From NCBI RefSeq assembly GCF_000219625.1, contig NC_018216.1, positions 496,001 to 560,000 on the forward strand: a stretch of DNA of 64,000 bases. The letters are read 5' to 3'. This document shows, one piece after another, positions 34,828 to 47,068 of the stretch (positions are counted from its first letter, which is position 1; each line of letters starts with the position of its first letter). The translations under genes were made by a program, and so were the position numbers. The stretch is from Zymoseptoria tritici IPO323 (lineage: Eukaryota > Ascomycota > Dothideomycetes > Mycosphaerellales > Mycosphaerellaceae). A model generated the notes under the pieces. It searched no databases. It was not told the DNA's origin and was given only the letters and a program-made list of their open reading frames with translations.

Positions 34828-36369
34828 ATGTCTCCCCCAAAATACGACCTCCAACCCCTCTACTACGCCGGCAAACGACAACCCACCTCCTCAACATTCC
34901 AATCCATCGACCCCTCCACCAACACTCCCATCGCCACAATCTGCAAAGCCGACAAATCCTCCATCGACGCCGCCGTCAAATCCGCCCAACATGCCTTCCC
35001 CGTCTGGTCCGCCCTCTCCCCCATGGAACGTTCCCGCATCCTCCTCAAAGCCGTCGCTCTCCTCCGACAAGAAAACGACTCCCTCGCCACCATCGAAACC
35101 CACGACACCGGCAAAGCCTTTTCCGAAACCTCAACCGTCGACGTCGTCACGGGCGCCGACGTTCTCGAATACTACGCCAACCTCATTGCATCCGGCGGTC
35201 TGAACGGCGAAACCACTCACCATCGCCCCGACGCTTGGATATACACCACCAAGTCCCCGCTCGGCGTCTGCGCAGGCATCGGAGCCTGGAACTATCCCAT
35301 CCAAATCGCCCTGTGGAAGTCCGCACCTTGCCTCGCCGCGGGTAACACAATGGTCTACAAACCGTCCGAATTCACCCCTCTCCACGCCCTCCGGCTCGCT
35401 GAAATCTACACCGCCGCTGGCGTACCTCCAGGAGTCTTCAACGTCGTCCAAGGTGCCGGAGATGTGGGCGCCATGCTCACCTCCCACCCAGCAATCCAAA
35501 AGGTCAGCTTCACCGGCCAAGTCAGCACAGGCGCCAAAGTCGCCTCCTCTGCCGCAGCAGGGATGAAATACGTCACCATGGAACTCGGCGGGAAATCCCC
35601 CTGCATCATCCTCCCCGACGCCGACCTCGAAAACGCCGTGCAAGCCGCTCTGCTCGCGAACTTCTTCTCCACCGGACAAGTCTGCACGAACGGCACAAGA
35701 GTCTTCGTCCCGCAATCCCTCCTCCCCGCTTTCGAGAAGCGCTTGCTCGAAGAAATGAAAAACATCCGACCCGGCGACCTCTTCGATCCAAACACCAATT
35801 TCGGCCCACTCGTCTCCAAAGTCCACCATGCAAAGGTACAGCAGTACATATCCCACGGCATCAAAGTTGACGGCGCAAAACTCCTCGCCGGCGGGCTTGG
35901 ACTTCCCGATAACCTACCAGCCGGCGCGAGTAAAGACGGCTTCTGGACCAAACCCACCGTCTTCACAAACTGCACCGATGAAATGCTCATCGCCACCGAC
36001 GAGATTTTCGGACCGGTGATGTGTATCCTTCCTTACTCCGACAGCACAACCTCCCCTCCCACACTTGGCCAGGATCCCACATGGCTGGCCCCTCTCATCG
36101 CCCGCGCGAACAATACTCGCATGGGTCTCGCGGCGGGGATATTCACCAAGGACATCGACTTGGCGCATAAAATCATCGCAAAGCTAGAAGCGGGCATCAC
36201 ATGGATCAACACGTGGGGTGAAAGTCCGGCGGAGATGCCGGTGGGTGGATGGAAACTGAGTGGGTTGGGGGTGGAGAATGGACGAAAGGGGTTGGAGAAT
36301 TGGGTGCAGAATAAGAGTACGCTGGTGGAGATGAATGGGAAAGTACCACCGGCTTTTGCGAAATTGTAG
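34828..36369 (+). CDS. Betaine aldehyde dehydrogenase
   Basis: A single exon of 513 aa. NAD(P)-dependent aldehyde dehydrogenase: betaine aldehyde to glycine betaine. Motifs are [20 protein letters not shown] (active-site Asn), [18 protein letters not shown] (cofactor Lys), and [10 protein letters not shown] (Rossmann Gly). The general base is Glu252 in MELGGKSP and the nucleophile Cys286 in [23 protein letters not shown] follows, with the oligomerisation end [19 protein letters not shown]. The [12 protein letters not shown] stretch and [10 protein letters not shown] fit the betaine aldehyde subgroup. Length is normal, with no organelle signal visible. It is head-to-head with choline oxidase, so the two probably make glycine betaine or feed choline nitrogen and carbon use together. 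Confidence 0.94.
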   Translation: MSPPKYDLQPLYYAGKRQPTSSTFQSIDPSTNTPIATICKADKSSIDAAVKSAQHAFPVWSALSPMERSRILLKAVALLRQENDSLATIETHDTGKAFSETSTVDVVTGADVLEYYANLIASGGLNGETTHHRPDAWIYTTKSPLGVCAGIGAWNYPIQIALWKSAPCLAAGNTMVYKPSEFTPLHALRLAEIYTAAGVPPGVFNVVQGAGDVGAMLTSHPAIQKVSFTGQVSTGAKVASSAAAGMKYVTMELGGKSPCIILPDADLENAVQAALLANFFSTGQVCTNGTRVFVPQSLLPAFEKRLLEEMKNIRPGDLFDPNTNFGPLVSKVHHAKVQQYISHGIKVDGAKLLAGGLGLPDNLPAGASKDGFWTKPTVFTNCTDEMLIATDEIFGPVMCILPYSDSTTSPPTLGQDPTWLAPLIARANNTRMGLAAGIFTKDIDLAHKIIAKLEAGITWINTWGESPAEMPVGGWKLSGLGVENGRKGLENWVQNKSTLVEMNGKVPPAFAKL

Positions 36370-39300
36370 AGCAAGTTTTGGGGCTTTGCCGTTGCGTGCT
36401 AGTTTGAAGCGGTCCGGTCGCAGGAAGGTGTTGGATGTTGTTTGATATGTATATACATCGTATACCCGATCTGTCCCTTCATCTCAGCACATCCAATTCC
36501 TTTCGCTCGAGGCCCTTCCCTTTCTCACCCGCTGTTTGAACCCGTTTTCACTGCTATGTGCTTTTTTCTTCGCCACTCCTCCCCCTCTTCCTACGCAGCT
36601 ACAATGGACGCTCGCTAGTCTCACCTCAACACCGTCCTTCTCGCCAGCACTTCCTCTCCTCCCTCTCTTACCTCTTAACAGCAAATCACGTCGAGCGCCT
36701 CTAGCAGCTCCACCACCCCCGCGCCCCCCAAATCTTTGTCCTTAAGCGAGTCTACGACAGACCCTCCTAAGCCCCGCAATTCCAATCATCGCGGCGCCTG
36801 AGACTGTCTCGGCCCGGCCTGTTGCAGGTCTCAAGTCTGTATTGCTGTGGGGTCCGAACATCGCTGACCGTTATACCCTTTGATGTTTAGCCTCACCAAG
36901 CAAGGAACGGGAGTCACGGGAGTCACGCAAGTCACGCGACAGCGAATGGCATACGAAATCCACCTCTAGGGTGGAACGAGGGAAGTGAACAGTGTGTCGC
37001 ATAGTGTTACATATTGGCAGAAAGGCTGAGACGTGACGATATACGAGGCCAGTGGTTGGTTTGTACGCGAGGCACGCGAGTGCCTCCATCAGCTTGCGCA
37101 GCAGTTGCTCTGAGCAAAGCCCCTGGTGGCGGTGGTGGTGTTCTCGAATGTGAGGTTTCTCCAGCCGCGTCGATGTTGGGCCCTGTAGTGCAAGTCGGGG
37201 ATGCCCCGCCGTTTGTTGCTGCGAACATGATATTTCACTTCACTCGACTCGTCGCCCGTAAAGCAGCTACTTCGCCACCACAATCTGCCCTCAATCCCTT
37301 TGAGCGCTCGCCCCAAGCAACGCATGCCGCAGACCCCACCCACCACCACGCTTGTGCTGGGTGGGAATGGCTGCCCCGCACCCTCATTGTGGTGGTGGTG
37401 GTGCCGGTGCCCACGGTTGAAGAATATTCCCACCGGCTGTGATCCTCGACTATACCCCAGAGACGCGAAAGGAGAAGTGAAACGTCCTCCCGATTCTACA
37501 GCGAACACGATAGTTTGCCCTACTTTCCTACCTCTCTCCCATTTGGATAGTTCTTGAAGAGCTGTAGGAGTTGCGATAAGCATAGTCAGTAGCTACACCC
37601 CAGAGCTCGATCTCGAAGTGACGAAATACTCCCTAGCGTGAACCGAGCGCTAGTCCCGCGCGTAGGTGCTCGTCTTCTAAAGCCCCTAGAGTCGCCTCTC
37701 CACCAGTTGGAGATGAGAGTCTTGATCTGGATGAACTAGTTTCCAGGTCCATCGTCTTCGCGGACAGTGTCATGATCTCAACATAGCGATGGATCTGTGC
37801 GCTGATCGCTTGATGGGTCTTGGAGATTTGAGGGCACTCGAGGATATACACGTGGATGTGTAGACTCTCGTGAGGTGAAACGACAGTGAAGAGACTCGCC
37901 TGCATGTAGGAAGAAGGTAGGATCATCATCATTTTCCATGCGACCATCGGGTGAGGGGCAGCGCGTTCGAGCTGGGACAGGGAGGAAGGATGAACAGGAT
38001 CTGTCGACAGAGTGGTGCGCGGCCTCTTCAGTGCGCGTGGTGAATCTTCTTGCTGCGCTTCTGGTCGGGCTCGGAGCGGTCTGTCACGACGTCGATGCTC
38101 ACGGATGCCATTGACGTATAGGCCGCACATCATTATCCGTGAACTCGGCGGGTCGTTTGTCCTGCAGCGAATGCGGGTGTTTGCTTCGCTGCCATTTGCC
38201 CTCTTAGTCTCTGAAAGGGCCGGACACGTCTCCGCAATACTGGCGGGCATAACTCTTGCGTCTACGCGCGAGGACTAGCGGCGGTGCGGCGAGCTTTTCA
38301 CCAGGCTGCCGCTTTGCGTTGACATGTCAAACGCCGACGTTCCTGGTGGTCCGGCTCGCTGTGGTAGTGTGGGAAAGCGCAGCGTGTGAGGTAGGGCTTG
38401 AAGGTGACGTGCAGACTCGTTCGGGGTCGACAAGGCACATCTAGCCCATGTCGAGAGAGCTGCCGAGATTTGCTCGTCCTCTGTTGATGATCGTATTGGT
38501 CTCTTGCTTGAGCGAAAAAGCGTCTTAGGGTGGTGCTTGTCCTTGATCAAGGATGGCGTTGTTGATGGGCTTCTCGTGGCGCGGATCGGCGCATGCTTGA
38601 GCATTCGCGATGATTATGATGACATGCGACCCGCAGAGGAAGCAGGCTGAGAAGGAGTGCTCTTGGATACCAGAAGCCGCACGCTCCTAAAGCTCAGCGG
38701 GAGCTGTAAGGAAGCAGCACACTTCACGCCACTGCAGTGCACTTATGGTCGGACTTATGGTCGGACTAGATCAGGCAGGTATCTCCTGCCTTCGTTCTTT
38801 TTGCCCACACGCCCAAGCACCCCGCACTAACCACGACCTGCCGGCGTCAAAAGCTCAATCTCAGCCAGCTTCGGGTCGCGCTCGAACCCGCGACCTGAGC
38901 CGTCAACGAAACGGAGCAAAAACAACAGCGCACCGAAGCAAAACACAATACCGCAATAACGGACACATTTGGGATCACGTTCCATCCAGCCCGAACAAAA
39001 AATGAGTTCTCGTCATGCTGGACGAATATGTTGCAACAGCAAAAGAAACTCTTACCATCACAACACGAGTCCAGAAAACCTTTCCATTTCGTTATATTAC
39101 TACAAGCCCGAGTTCTTGCGAAGCGGCCAAATGGGCGGTTTTGCTTGATTGGATGACGGAGAAACTTTGCAAAATATATATGTCAACTTCATCTGCTCCG
39201 ATGTTTGGCCGAGCTCGTGATTTTCTTGGCGGGACTTGGGAGAGGACGGCAGGACAACACATGACAGGGCAGAAGGCCACTAAAGATGGATTCCATTGAT

Positions 39301-40232
39301 ACATAGGCGCCGTACTCGGTGGATCAAGGCAACAGCCAAGAATTGCAATGTTTTATTCACATGAATCTATGTCCATATTCTGAGTAGCAGACCGGATTTG
39401 TTGCTTGTGTCGATGACGTGGGCTACGGTTTGCACCTCGACGTCTATCGGAATCGATTATATTTCTTCTGACAAGCCAGAGAATCAAATAGTCACTTAGC
39501 TCTTGCGCGAAAATGGCGGTAGCATTATTGTCTGCGAGAAAGCTTCCAAAGCTCCGGCTGCGCTCGGCGTTTTTCATTCACTCGGAGTCGGCTTTGCGAC
39601 GCTAAGCAAAGCTTATTTACGAACCGCACGAGACACTTTGAAATTGCGCTTTGAATTGCCCAGTACACCACAGAAGCCTGGAGGATCTTCAAATTGTATC
39701 CCTTATGTCGAGCTCGATGTTTGCTCAAAATGACAATTTTCGCGACGCTGTTCGTCGTGGTCGGCTAGTCGTCGATGTCGTAGCCGCAGCTTCGGTCGGC
39801 ACGGCCTAACTGCGACCAACAGTGCTAAAGACCGATTTGTATCAGAATTTTACCGCACGAGTCTGACGGTCTCTTATGTTTCCTCCTTGCTCTTACAATG
39901 TTCAGCTCGACTAACTCAGTGTTGACATCCATAGCCAGTCCTGCAAGCAATTCAATCGGCGGTGCCATTAACATGTTTCTTTGGATTAAAAGAGACGACT
40001 TCAAGCTGCGGCGTTGATTCACCTCGGATTTCTAGAAACGCAAAGTCCCGCGTACAATCGCAAAACTCATTGACATCCAAATTCCCACAATAGGAACGAA
40101 AAGGCCTCCGACAATGGTAAGGAATCCTTCGCATCAGAACTCGATCCACCCTTCACATAAATCATAACTCATCTCTCTTCCGTCTCTTCTCTCACTAATA
40201 ACTCCATCCTCCCTACCCCCAACACAACAACC
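36370..40232. other. Long stretch without a supported gene
   Basis: About 3.9 kb. The best frame is minus 38250-37633 (205 codons), with basic and Ser-rich segments but no domain or splice context; I leave it uncalled. Around 38870-38905 an imperfect dyad (GGTCGCG..CGCGACC) resembles a tRNA arm but does not fold as one. About 39000-40150 looks A+T-richer than the genes around it and may be old repeat or promoter sequence. Confidence 0.4.
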
Positions 40233-41162
40233 ATGACTTCCACCGCCTCGCCTCCCTGGCTATCAAGCCTCATCCTCCTCTTCATCTTCCTCCTCCTCTC
40301 ATTGACATCTCTCGCCTGCGCGATCCTCGTCCTCCTCTCCTTCCCCTCCTCGGCTCCCGCCTCAATCTTCTGGACCGCCATCTCGGCGCTGAGCGCATGG
40401 TTCCTGTTTTGTTTCGCACTTGTGGCGTGGCGGAAGAGAGCGATGAGACGCCATTGGCGTGAAGAAGGTGCGCATTCCATCCCATCCTTCGCTCTCATCG
40501 CAGACGACCGAAGTTTCCGACCCGAGAATGTACTGACAAGTCGTAACAGCATCGTCGAGATGTCTCCGCCCTCTCCGTTCCGACACAACCGGTACATATT
40601 CTTGATCGAATCAGATCAGCCCAGACTCCCCTCGGAGTCCTCTAACCACTCCTTCAATATAGCAATCCCTTTGAGCAGCCACCCTCCCGCGCTTCGCCCA
40701 TACCCCGCAACCCGCCTCCACCCCAGACCATACCTTCGGCTGCCATCTCCTCGCCTCTCTCCAGCCCTTCCGACCCTCCATCTCTCGATCGCGCCGTCCA
40801 TCGCCCCGGCACAGCCCCGAGTGCCTCCGGCGCTTCGGAAGCCGTCGCCGGCTCAGCTCGCCTTGCCTCGCCTCGCGCCTAAAGCTTCCGGGCAATCAGC
40901 AGATCTCTCCCAATCGATAGCAATGCTCCCTCGAACGCCGCTTCACCCCGACGCGGAAGTGAGCGCACCTCTCTGCTCCGCTACCCCACCCTCCTCTCCA
41001 CCGCTTCCCTCGCCGACCGTAACGGCAACCGCGCCCACAACCCGCCTGGAGTCCCTCCAAATCCTGCGTCTCGCCACGAAGCGGCGGCAAGCACTAAACT
41101 CCTCACTCGCCCACGACCAAACCCAAACGAGAGAAGGCCTCACATGGGGAGAGGCATTTTAG
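40233..41162 (+). CDS. Two-TM membrane protein with disordered Pro/Ser-rich tail, function unknown
   Basis: The frame is open for 309 codons unspliced. A spliced model of 259 aa (40233-40591, 40663-40820, 40900-41162) fits at least as well. Its introns are 71 bp (GTACAT..ATAG, CTCTAACC branch) and 79 bp (GTGCCT..TCAG). In both versions the N-terminus has two hydrophobic segments, residues about 9-37 and 44-66, then a basic anchor (AWRKRAMRRHWRE). In the spliced version the middle reads NPFEQPPSRASPIP. The end LRLATKRRQALNSSLAHD..GLTWGEAF is shared. It could sit in an internal membrane with a cytosolic tail. I do not recognise the family, and the exon structure needs transcript data. Confidence 0.5.
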   Translation: MTSTASPPWLSSLILLFIFLLLSLTSLACAILVLLSFPSSAPASIFWTAISALSAWFLFCFALVAWRKRAMRRHWREEGAHSIPSFALIADDRSFRPENVLTSRNSIVEMSPPSPFRHNRYIFLIESDQPRLPSESSNHSFNIAIPLSSHPPALRPYPATRLHPRPYLRLPSPRLSPALPTLHLSIAPSIAPAQPRVPPALRKPSPAQLALPRLAPKASGQSADLSQSIAMLPRTPLHPDAEVSAPLCSATPPSSPPLPSPTVTATAPTTRLESLQILRLATKRRQALNSSLAHDQTQTREGLTWGEAF

Positions 41163-42166
41163 CCTTGCGTGCAGGAGAAATTTGGTATTTGGGTTATCTG
41201 GGTCGTCCTTCCTCTCCGCCACTCCGCTTTGATGCGGAAGAGACGATGAGAAAAGTTCCCTCGTGGGGAGATGAGCCATAGATAGCCGTTCCTTCAACGA
41301 AGTGTAGCTTCGGCTGTGGTGATCGAGATGATCATTGTTTCCACTGTGTTTCTGTTTCAAGTTCGAAGGGTTGTGATGCCCGAGCCCCCGTGATCCCTTC
41401 AAAGCCCCAGTTTCCTCTGTGTTTTGGTGTCGTCGTGCCTAGTAGTCAGTGTGCCCATATGAAGTTGTTGTGATCAGTGAGTACCCGAGTCATGATGACT
41501 GACACGCACATTGGACGACCAAAGAAGAAGAAGGAAAAAGTACAACAAAGAAGAAGAAACCAGGAGGACAGACGGCGCCGGATCTCGCGCATGCGTGCGC
41601 GCAACAAGCAGACAGAAGTTCCTCGCAATCCCTCAGTCTCGTCACATGTCTCCCCGTTCGTCGTGTCTGTTCCGTTGTCATAGTCTGTGCCCCGCGCGGC
41701 GCCGTCGTCCTGTGATCATGTCAACTTTTGGCGATCCTAATAGTACATGGGTATCATGCCGTGTCAAAAGCACAAGCAAAGCAAAGAAAGAAAAACCACA
41801 AACATAATCACGCATGCGCATGCATCGTTCACCCCTTCCCGAAACCCGTGATTCGTAAGCCGTAGACCTCGTCAATCCTCCCAGATCTTCCTCGTTCCAG
41901 GTCCAGACACCAGTAAAGGCCAGGTCAGGTCAGTCGATGGGCAGCGCTCTTCGGGGTCTCGTTGTTTTCCTCAGTCCAGCTCCCGCATTCCCGCACTCCG
42001 GCAATGGCTAGATCAGGTCAAGTCGATGGGATTCCCTTGTAGTCCACTGGTCTTCTGCTTCTTATTCTTTCCCTTCTTACGGGAATGGGATCCGGAGGCA
42101 GCGGGCAATGGACGTGGCAGAGAATCCCTGTTCGAGGGTCAGTACAAATCTTAAACACCACTACAC
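41163..42166. other. Intergenic, convergent 3' ends
   Basis: About 1 kb between the 3' ends of the membrane-protein gene and the poly(A) polymerase gene. Frames are short and low complexity. Nothing is called. Confidence 0.5.
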
Positions 42167-45100
42167 TCAAGCCCCTGGCACCCATGAGGGGACAGGGTCT
42201 GGCGGTGGGGGAGGAGGAATGTCGTCAGAAGGAGGTGGAGGTGGCGGCGGATGCTCATCTCGCGGTGGAGGGGTTGCCGCGAGCTGCGCTGTCCATGTTG
42301 GGTCACCAGGAGGATGGTTCCCGTTCTGAGAACGAGCCTGGTTCGCGTAGTACGATGAATGACCAGGTGTGTGACTCCCATTCTGTGAATGGGCCTGGTA
42401 TGAGTACCATGTTTGACCAGGTGTGTAAGTCCCGTTCTGAGAACGAGCCTGGTTCTGATAGTAACGATCCCATGCCCATAACCTGCATTGTTCGTACGAA
42501 GGAGTGAGAGCATACCCTTGGTTATATCCGCTACCATGGTAGCCAGTGTTGCCGGGGTTCACGCCAGACGGGAGTCGCTGCGGAAGTGCATGCTGCATTG
42601 GAGGTGGGACGTGGTTATAATTCGGTGGCGAGACGTTGTTGTAGCCATGCTGCTGACCGCGCGGTGGTCCTTGCGGAGGACGCCCTTGGCCGCGAGGGTA
42701 CATCTGCTGCTGCATGTAGGATGGTGGCAATGGAGCGTTGTTGTGCTGCGGCCTCTGCCAAGGTGGCGGGCTGCGCGACCGACGGTTCGATCGATAGGGA
42801 TCGCGATCCTGGTATAGATCTTCGTTGTCGCGCTCGTGGTAATCTCGTGAGACGTTGCGTGCTGGGCGGTAGGAGTTTTCAGCTTCATAGCCAGTTTCGT
42901 AGCGAGCATCCCTACGGCGCAGCTCGGCATGACGGTCACCACGCGCGTAGGGAGACGGTTCACGCTGGTACGAGTCTCGTGGTGGAGGTTCGCGCTCTTC
43001 GCGTGCTGGGGGTCCGCGCTCGTCACGACCAGGCTTGATGTCTCTCGCGGCGATCAAGAGGCGATCACGCTGAGAAAAGAACGAAGTGTAGCTGCCACCG
43101 AGGATGCATCCCAAGATGCTGGTCTCGGGATCCTTGTCCTTGCTGAACTGGTGAAGGCGCTTCTGAATCAACGACAGAGCACTTCGGAAGAATCCGAAGA
43201 TTTCGCCAACTCTTTTCGAGCCACCAGAGATGTCGTTCTCCGGACGGTTGGGGTCGATAATGGTAAGGCCTGTAGCGTTGATCTTGGCGCGACCGCGGTA
43301 GGTGTACTTGTCCATATACCGAGGAGGGTTCAACTCGATGCCAACGTTGCCAAGAATAAACTTGTTACCGTACAGGTCGAGGAAGTTGAGTAGGAGCTCG
43401 CCGTAGCGACCTTCGATATCGCTCATTGCACGATCGCTCGGCGGCTTCAGCTGCAGCATGCTGACAACCAAGCAGATGATGGTGAAACCTCCAATGCCAC
43501 CGGTGTGGACCTCATTCATATTACGCATGAGAAGGAATTGCTTGATGATCGTGACAAGGACAGGCATTTCGGGAAATTGCTCTTTCCAGGCCTCGAACGT
43601 CTCAATCGCCCGGAGACCCGAATCATTCTCGAAAGAGATGTCCACCTTCAGACCCGTCTTCGCATCAATGAACTTGATGATCGGAACCTTGGCTCCTAGG
43701 ATGCCCGTCACCGTGCCGTGAGCAGCAATTCCAGAGCGTTCCAAGTAGAATTGAAGCTGTCGCATCTGATTCTTGCTCTGACAGAAGACTTGACGACCAC
43801 CCTGTAGGTAGCTCTCTGAGACGGCAACTAGGTCCATATCAGAGTTGGGTAGGTAGAGGTTCGAAGCAAATGACCCGAAGCTCTTGATGGAAACCTCGTT
43901 AGGATTGCCCCTCCAAGTCTTCAAAGTCCGGTCGACTCGGGCAATGAGATCCAGGCGGCATCTCTCTTCGTAGTCAGTCGGTCGGACAAAGTTGTAGAAT
44001 GCGAGTATCTCCTTGTGTAACCTACTTGAAATCTGTTAGCTTCAACACGTGTGGTAGGTCAGATGACTTTTGTCAGATGACTTACTGGAGACCAACGTAC
44101 GCTGTGAAAGTGCCGGTGCCCTCGTGCCAGGGCGTTGGGTTGGTGCCATCTTCCTGCCACTCCTCAACGATGTATCCGGCGGAGTCGTTGCTGTGCTTGT
44201 CCCGGCGCTTGCGCTTGGTGCCGGCAACGAGCCGAGTGGCAACCACTGCATCGTCCATCTCTTCGTCCTGCAGAGCCTCGACGACGTTACTGGGAGGCGC
44301 AGGTGGAGGAAAGGTACTACTGCTGGATGGTTCGTTGCCAAACTTGGGGGTAATGGCGAAGCCAAGGTCGACACCAGGAGGTTCAGCCATCTCGCCATCC
44401 TCATCGATCTCGCCTTCGGATCGGGAGCTGTCGTGTGGTTCATGAGCTTCAGGTTGAGCGACTGGCGGTGACATGTGTGGGCGATCTGCTTGGTGATGTG
44501 TCTCTTGCAGGATGTCTTCGTAGTCGTCTTGCTCGATCTCCTCTTCTTCCTCGTCCTCCTGCAAATCATCGAAAGAGATGAAGTCGGCATTTTCCTTTAT
44601 CGCGTTAGTGCTAGCATTCTGAGCTGCAGCTTCAACCTTTGCCTTGCGAATTGTCTGCACAATGTCTTTCTTTGGCGCCACACTGAAGTCGGTGGGCGGC
44701 AACACAGTGTAAGGATCAGGATTGGACCACTTTGGCACAGAGTCTGCTGCAGCGGCATCGACTCCAGTCCTCGCGCGCTTATGAAGTGGCGCATCGTCTG
44801 CCAGATCACCACCGGTACTAGCGGCGTCCGCATCGTCCTCACTGCTGGAGACGTATTCAATGTATTGTGACTTTGCTCCTTCGTTCATGCCCTCCATGAG
44901 CTCGGGTGTGGTCGCACGATCGTTATTCCTGAGCAGGTCTCGGGAGTGCGCCGGTCTTGGGAAGAACCCACGACCTCCGCGGCCGCGAAATTGACCACGG
45001 CCTCGTCCTCGTCCGCGTCCACGATCATTGCGACGGTCGCGATTCTTATTCGGTGGCGCATTGCTCGGTTCGAAGCGAGGAGCTGGCGGTCCGCCGGCCT

Positions 45101-45287
45101 GAAAGGAAAAGTTCTCTTCGGCACGGCGCGGTGGTGGCGGTGCGTGGTTATCGTTGGCGGCGCCGCGGAAGGTAAAGCCGCTGTCATTGTTATCGTGAGT
45201 GCGACGGGGAGGCGAGGCGCGGCGTGGATAGCTGTCGTAGTGATCGCGGTAGTCACGTCGCTCATCTGGTCGGTAGCGGTCGCCCAT
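42167..45287 (-). CDS. Trf4/Cid-type non-canonical poly(A) polymerase
   Basis: Exons 45287-44086 and 44021-42167 give 1018 aa. The 64-bp intron (GTAAGT..GTAG, GCTAAC branch) joins YVGLQ to LHKEILAFYNFVRPTDYEER. Trf4-type enzymes add short A tails to nuclear RNAs for exosome decay (TRAMP). The nucleotidyltransferase GS motif with its carboxylates is SFGSFASNLYLPNSDMDLVA at about residues 447-466. The PAP-associated region follows (GGFTIICLVVSMLQL, GELLLNFLDLYGNKF). The N-terminal 400 residues are disordered, with an RGG/GRGRGRG patch and acidic blocks (DEEEEEIEQDDYED). The C-terminal third is Arg/Pro/Gln-rich with a near-19-residue tandem repeat ending PPPPPP. It is longer than typical Trf4 because of these tails. 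Confidence 0.9.
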
Positions 45288-45940
45288 GATGGCGATGAGT
45301 GTTTGTGTTGGTCGAGGGTGTCGGAAATGGGTGGTCAAGATGAAAGCGATTTCAAGCTGTGCGCAGCTGCGCGATGCGAGTAGATAAAAAAAAACGCCTT
45401 GATCGTCTGGACAGTACCTCGGTCTCGTCCGGTGGTGGATCGGCAGGACTTGACGGATGCGCGCGAGCAGGAAATGTTCCCGGCGCAATGTTGTGGTGTT
45501 GTCGCGAAAGTGAAGTTGATCAATTGAAAGTTCTCAAAACACGACACGAACGGCTCACCGCATGCGGCATGACGCATCGGCCCGGCCTTGGCATTGGTCG
45601 TAGCTTCCCCTCCTTCACCGTGTCCGCTTCCTTCGAACGACATACCTCAACTTACGACGAAAATTGCTGCAGGAGATGAACCATCTGCGGGATCCCCTCG
45701 CTTGGTGTGAGATATCGTCCTGTCTGCTACTGAGCGTTGAACAACATCAATGGCCATCGTATCGTAGCAAGATAAGGTCTAAGGTGCAGTTCAGCTCATG
45801 CGTGCTTGGTAAGTGAGTGCATTGGAAGGAGCACGGCAGGAACATCTCACCTCAATTCCAGACTCATAAAGTCCATCCAAATCTCCTCCAATCTTCGATC
45901 TCCTTCAGCCTCCATTCCTCCCCTCTCCAACCACACAAGC
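45288..45940. other. Intergenic, divergent promoters
   Basis: About 0.65 kb between divergent start codons, containing the promoters and leaders of both genes. Frames here are short and unconvincing. Confidence 0.5.
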
Positions 45941-47068
45941 ATGGCAGAAGAAACCAGGACCGTCAAAGCCAGCTGCCTCTGCGGCATCTTCAACCACGAT
46001 ATCACCCTCCCATCTACCGCCTTTCCACTCTATGGCCACATGTGTCACTGCGCCACCTGCCGCCACGTGTCAGGTGCTTTGGCAACCACTCCAGCATTCC
46101 TGCCTAGCTCGTTTGAACCGTCCCAGCCAATGCTCGAAAAGCTCAGCACGTTCAAGCCCACCCAGCGGGGCACGGTGTACTTTTGCCCGACCTGTGGCGC
46201 GCAAGCTATGGGTCGCTATCGGATCAGTGGTGAGGATGAAGAGAGCAAGTTCCTATGGATCATCGCTACCGGGAGTCTGGAGCAGCTGGACGGTATCGTG
46301 GAGTTCGGAGCACACATGCAGATTCGGGACACCATCGACGGCGGGCTTGCTACCTTTCTACCGTCCGTAGACGGCAAGACTCTAGCACGGTGGCCGGCGA
46401 ACTACCACGAGGGCGAACAGCTTCCTTTCGATTGGACTGGTGCAGAACAAGGAGCTGTGCCCGAACCATCTTCAAAAGACATGTTGCATGGCTCCTGCAA
46501 ATGCAAAGGCACACAATTCTACATCGCCCGTCCTTCGACCCGCTCAGCTTTGACTGAGAAGTACTGGCCTTCCACCCCGCCCAACGACTGTTCAGAGTCC
46601 GAGCTACCTCCCAAGAGCGAGACGCACTGGCTTCAAGACAACCGTACCAAGTTCTTATGCTCGCTCTGTGTATGCAACTCCTGCCGCCTCGCCTTGGGTA
46701 TGGAAGTGACCAGCTGGGCATTCGTCCCTCCCTGCGACATCTTCCTCGACGCGGAAGGCAAAACTCCCGTGCCTCACTCAATGGAGTTTGGCACGGTGAA
46801 GCACTACACTTCCTCACTTGGAATTCACCGCTACTTCTGCGGCGATTGCGGTGCGACATTGTTCTACAATGCTGATGACCGGAGACACTACACAGACATC
46901 GCAATGGGGCTGTTTGATGCTCCGGGGGGTGCTCGAGCGGAGAGCTGGTTCAGCTGGCGGCCTACTGGCGTCGACTATGCCGAGGATGCGGAAGGCAGGG
47001 CGGAGAGCCTGGCGAGGAGTATCCAGGCAGGGTTCGAGGCGTTCCAGAAGCAGCAGGACAGGAAGTGA
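45941..47068 (+). CDS. Tandem GFA (CENP-V/GFA) domain zinc-binding protein
   Basis: A single exon of 375 aa from the ATG of MAEETRTVKASCLCG; upstream codons in the same frame look like leader. Two Mss4-like GFA domains are in tandem. The first has ASCLCGIFNHD, MCHCATCRHVSG and VYFCPTCGAQAM. The second, from about residue 180, has LHGSCKCKGTQF, SLCVCNSCRLALG and RYFCGDCGATLFYN. Each carries the usual C-x-C, C-x-C-x2-C and C-x2-C zinc ligands. The family is named after glutathione-dependent formaldehyde activation, but most fungal members are uncharacterised, so catalytic function is not assured. No targeting signal is seen. Confidence 0.88.
   Translation: MAEETRTVKASCLCGIFNHDITLPSTAFPLYGHMCHCATCRHVSGALATTPAFLPSSFEPSQPMLEKLSTFKPTQRGTVYFCPTCGAQAMGRYRISGEDEESKFLWIIATGSLEQLDGIVEFGAHMQIRDTIDGGLATFLPSVDGKTLARWPANYHEGEQLPFDWTGAEQGAVPEPSSKDMLHGSCKCKGTQFYIARPSTRSALTEKYWPSTPPNDCSESELPPKSETHWLQDNRTKFLCSLCVCNSCRLALGMEVTSWAFVPPCDIFLDAEGKTPVPHSMEFGTVKHYTSSLGIHRYFCGDCGATLFYNADDRRHYTDIAMGLFDAPGGARAESWFSWRPTGVDYAEDAEGRAESLARSIQAGFEAFQKQQDRK

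Noticed and set aside
37633..38250. 205-codon minus-strand frame
   Set aside because: It has basic and Ser-rich text but no domain, no splice partner and no conserved motif. I looked for a Zn2Cys6 cluster upstream and did not find an intact one.
38868..38905. Possible tRNA-like arm (GGTCGCGGGTTCGAGCGCGACC on the minus strand)
   Set aside because: The T-arm stem does not pair with a seven-base loop, and no D-arm, anticodon arm or acceptor stem can be built around it.
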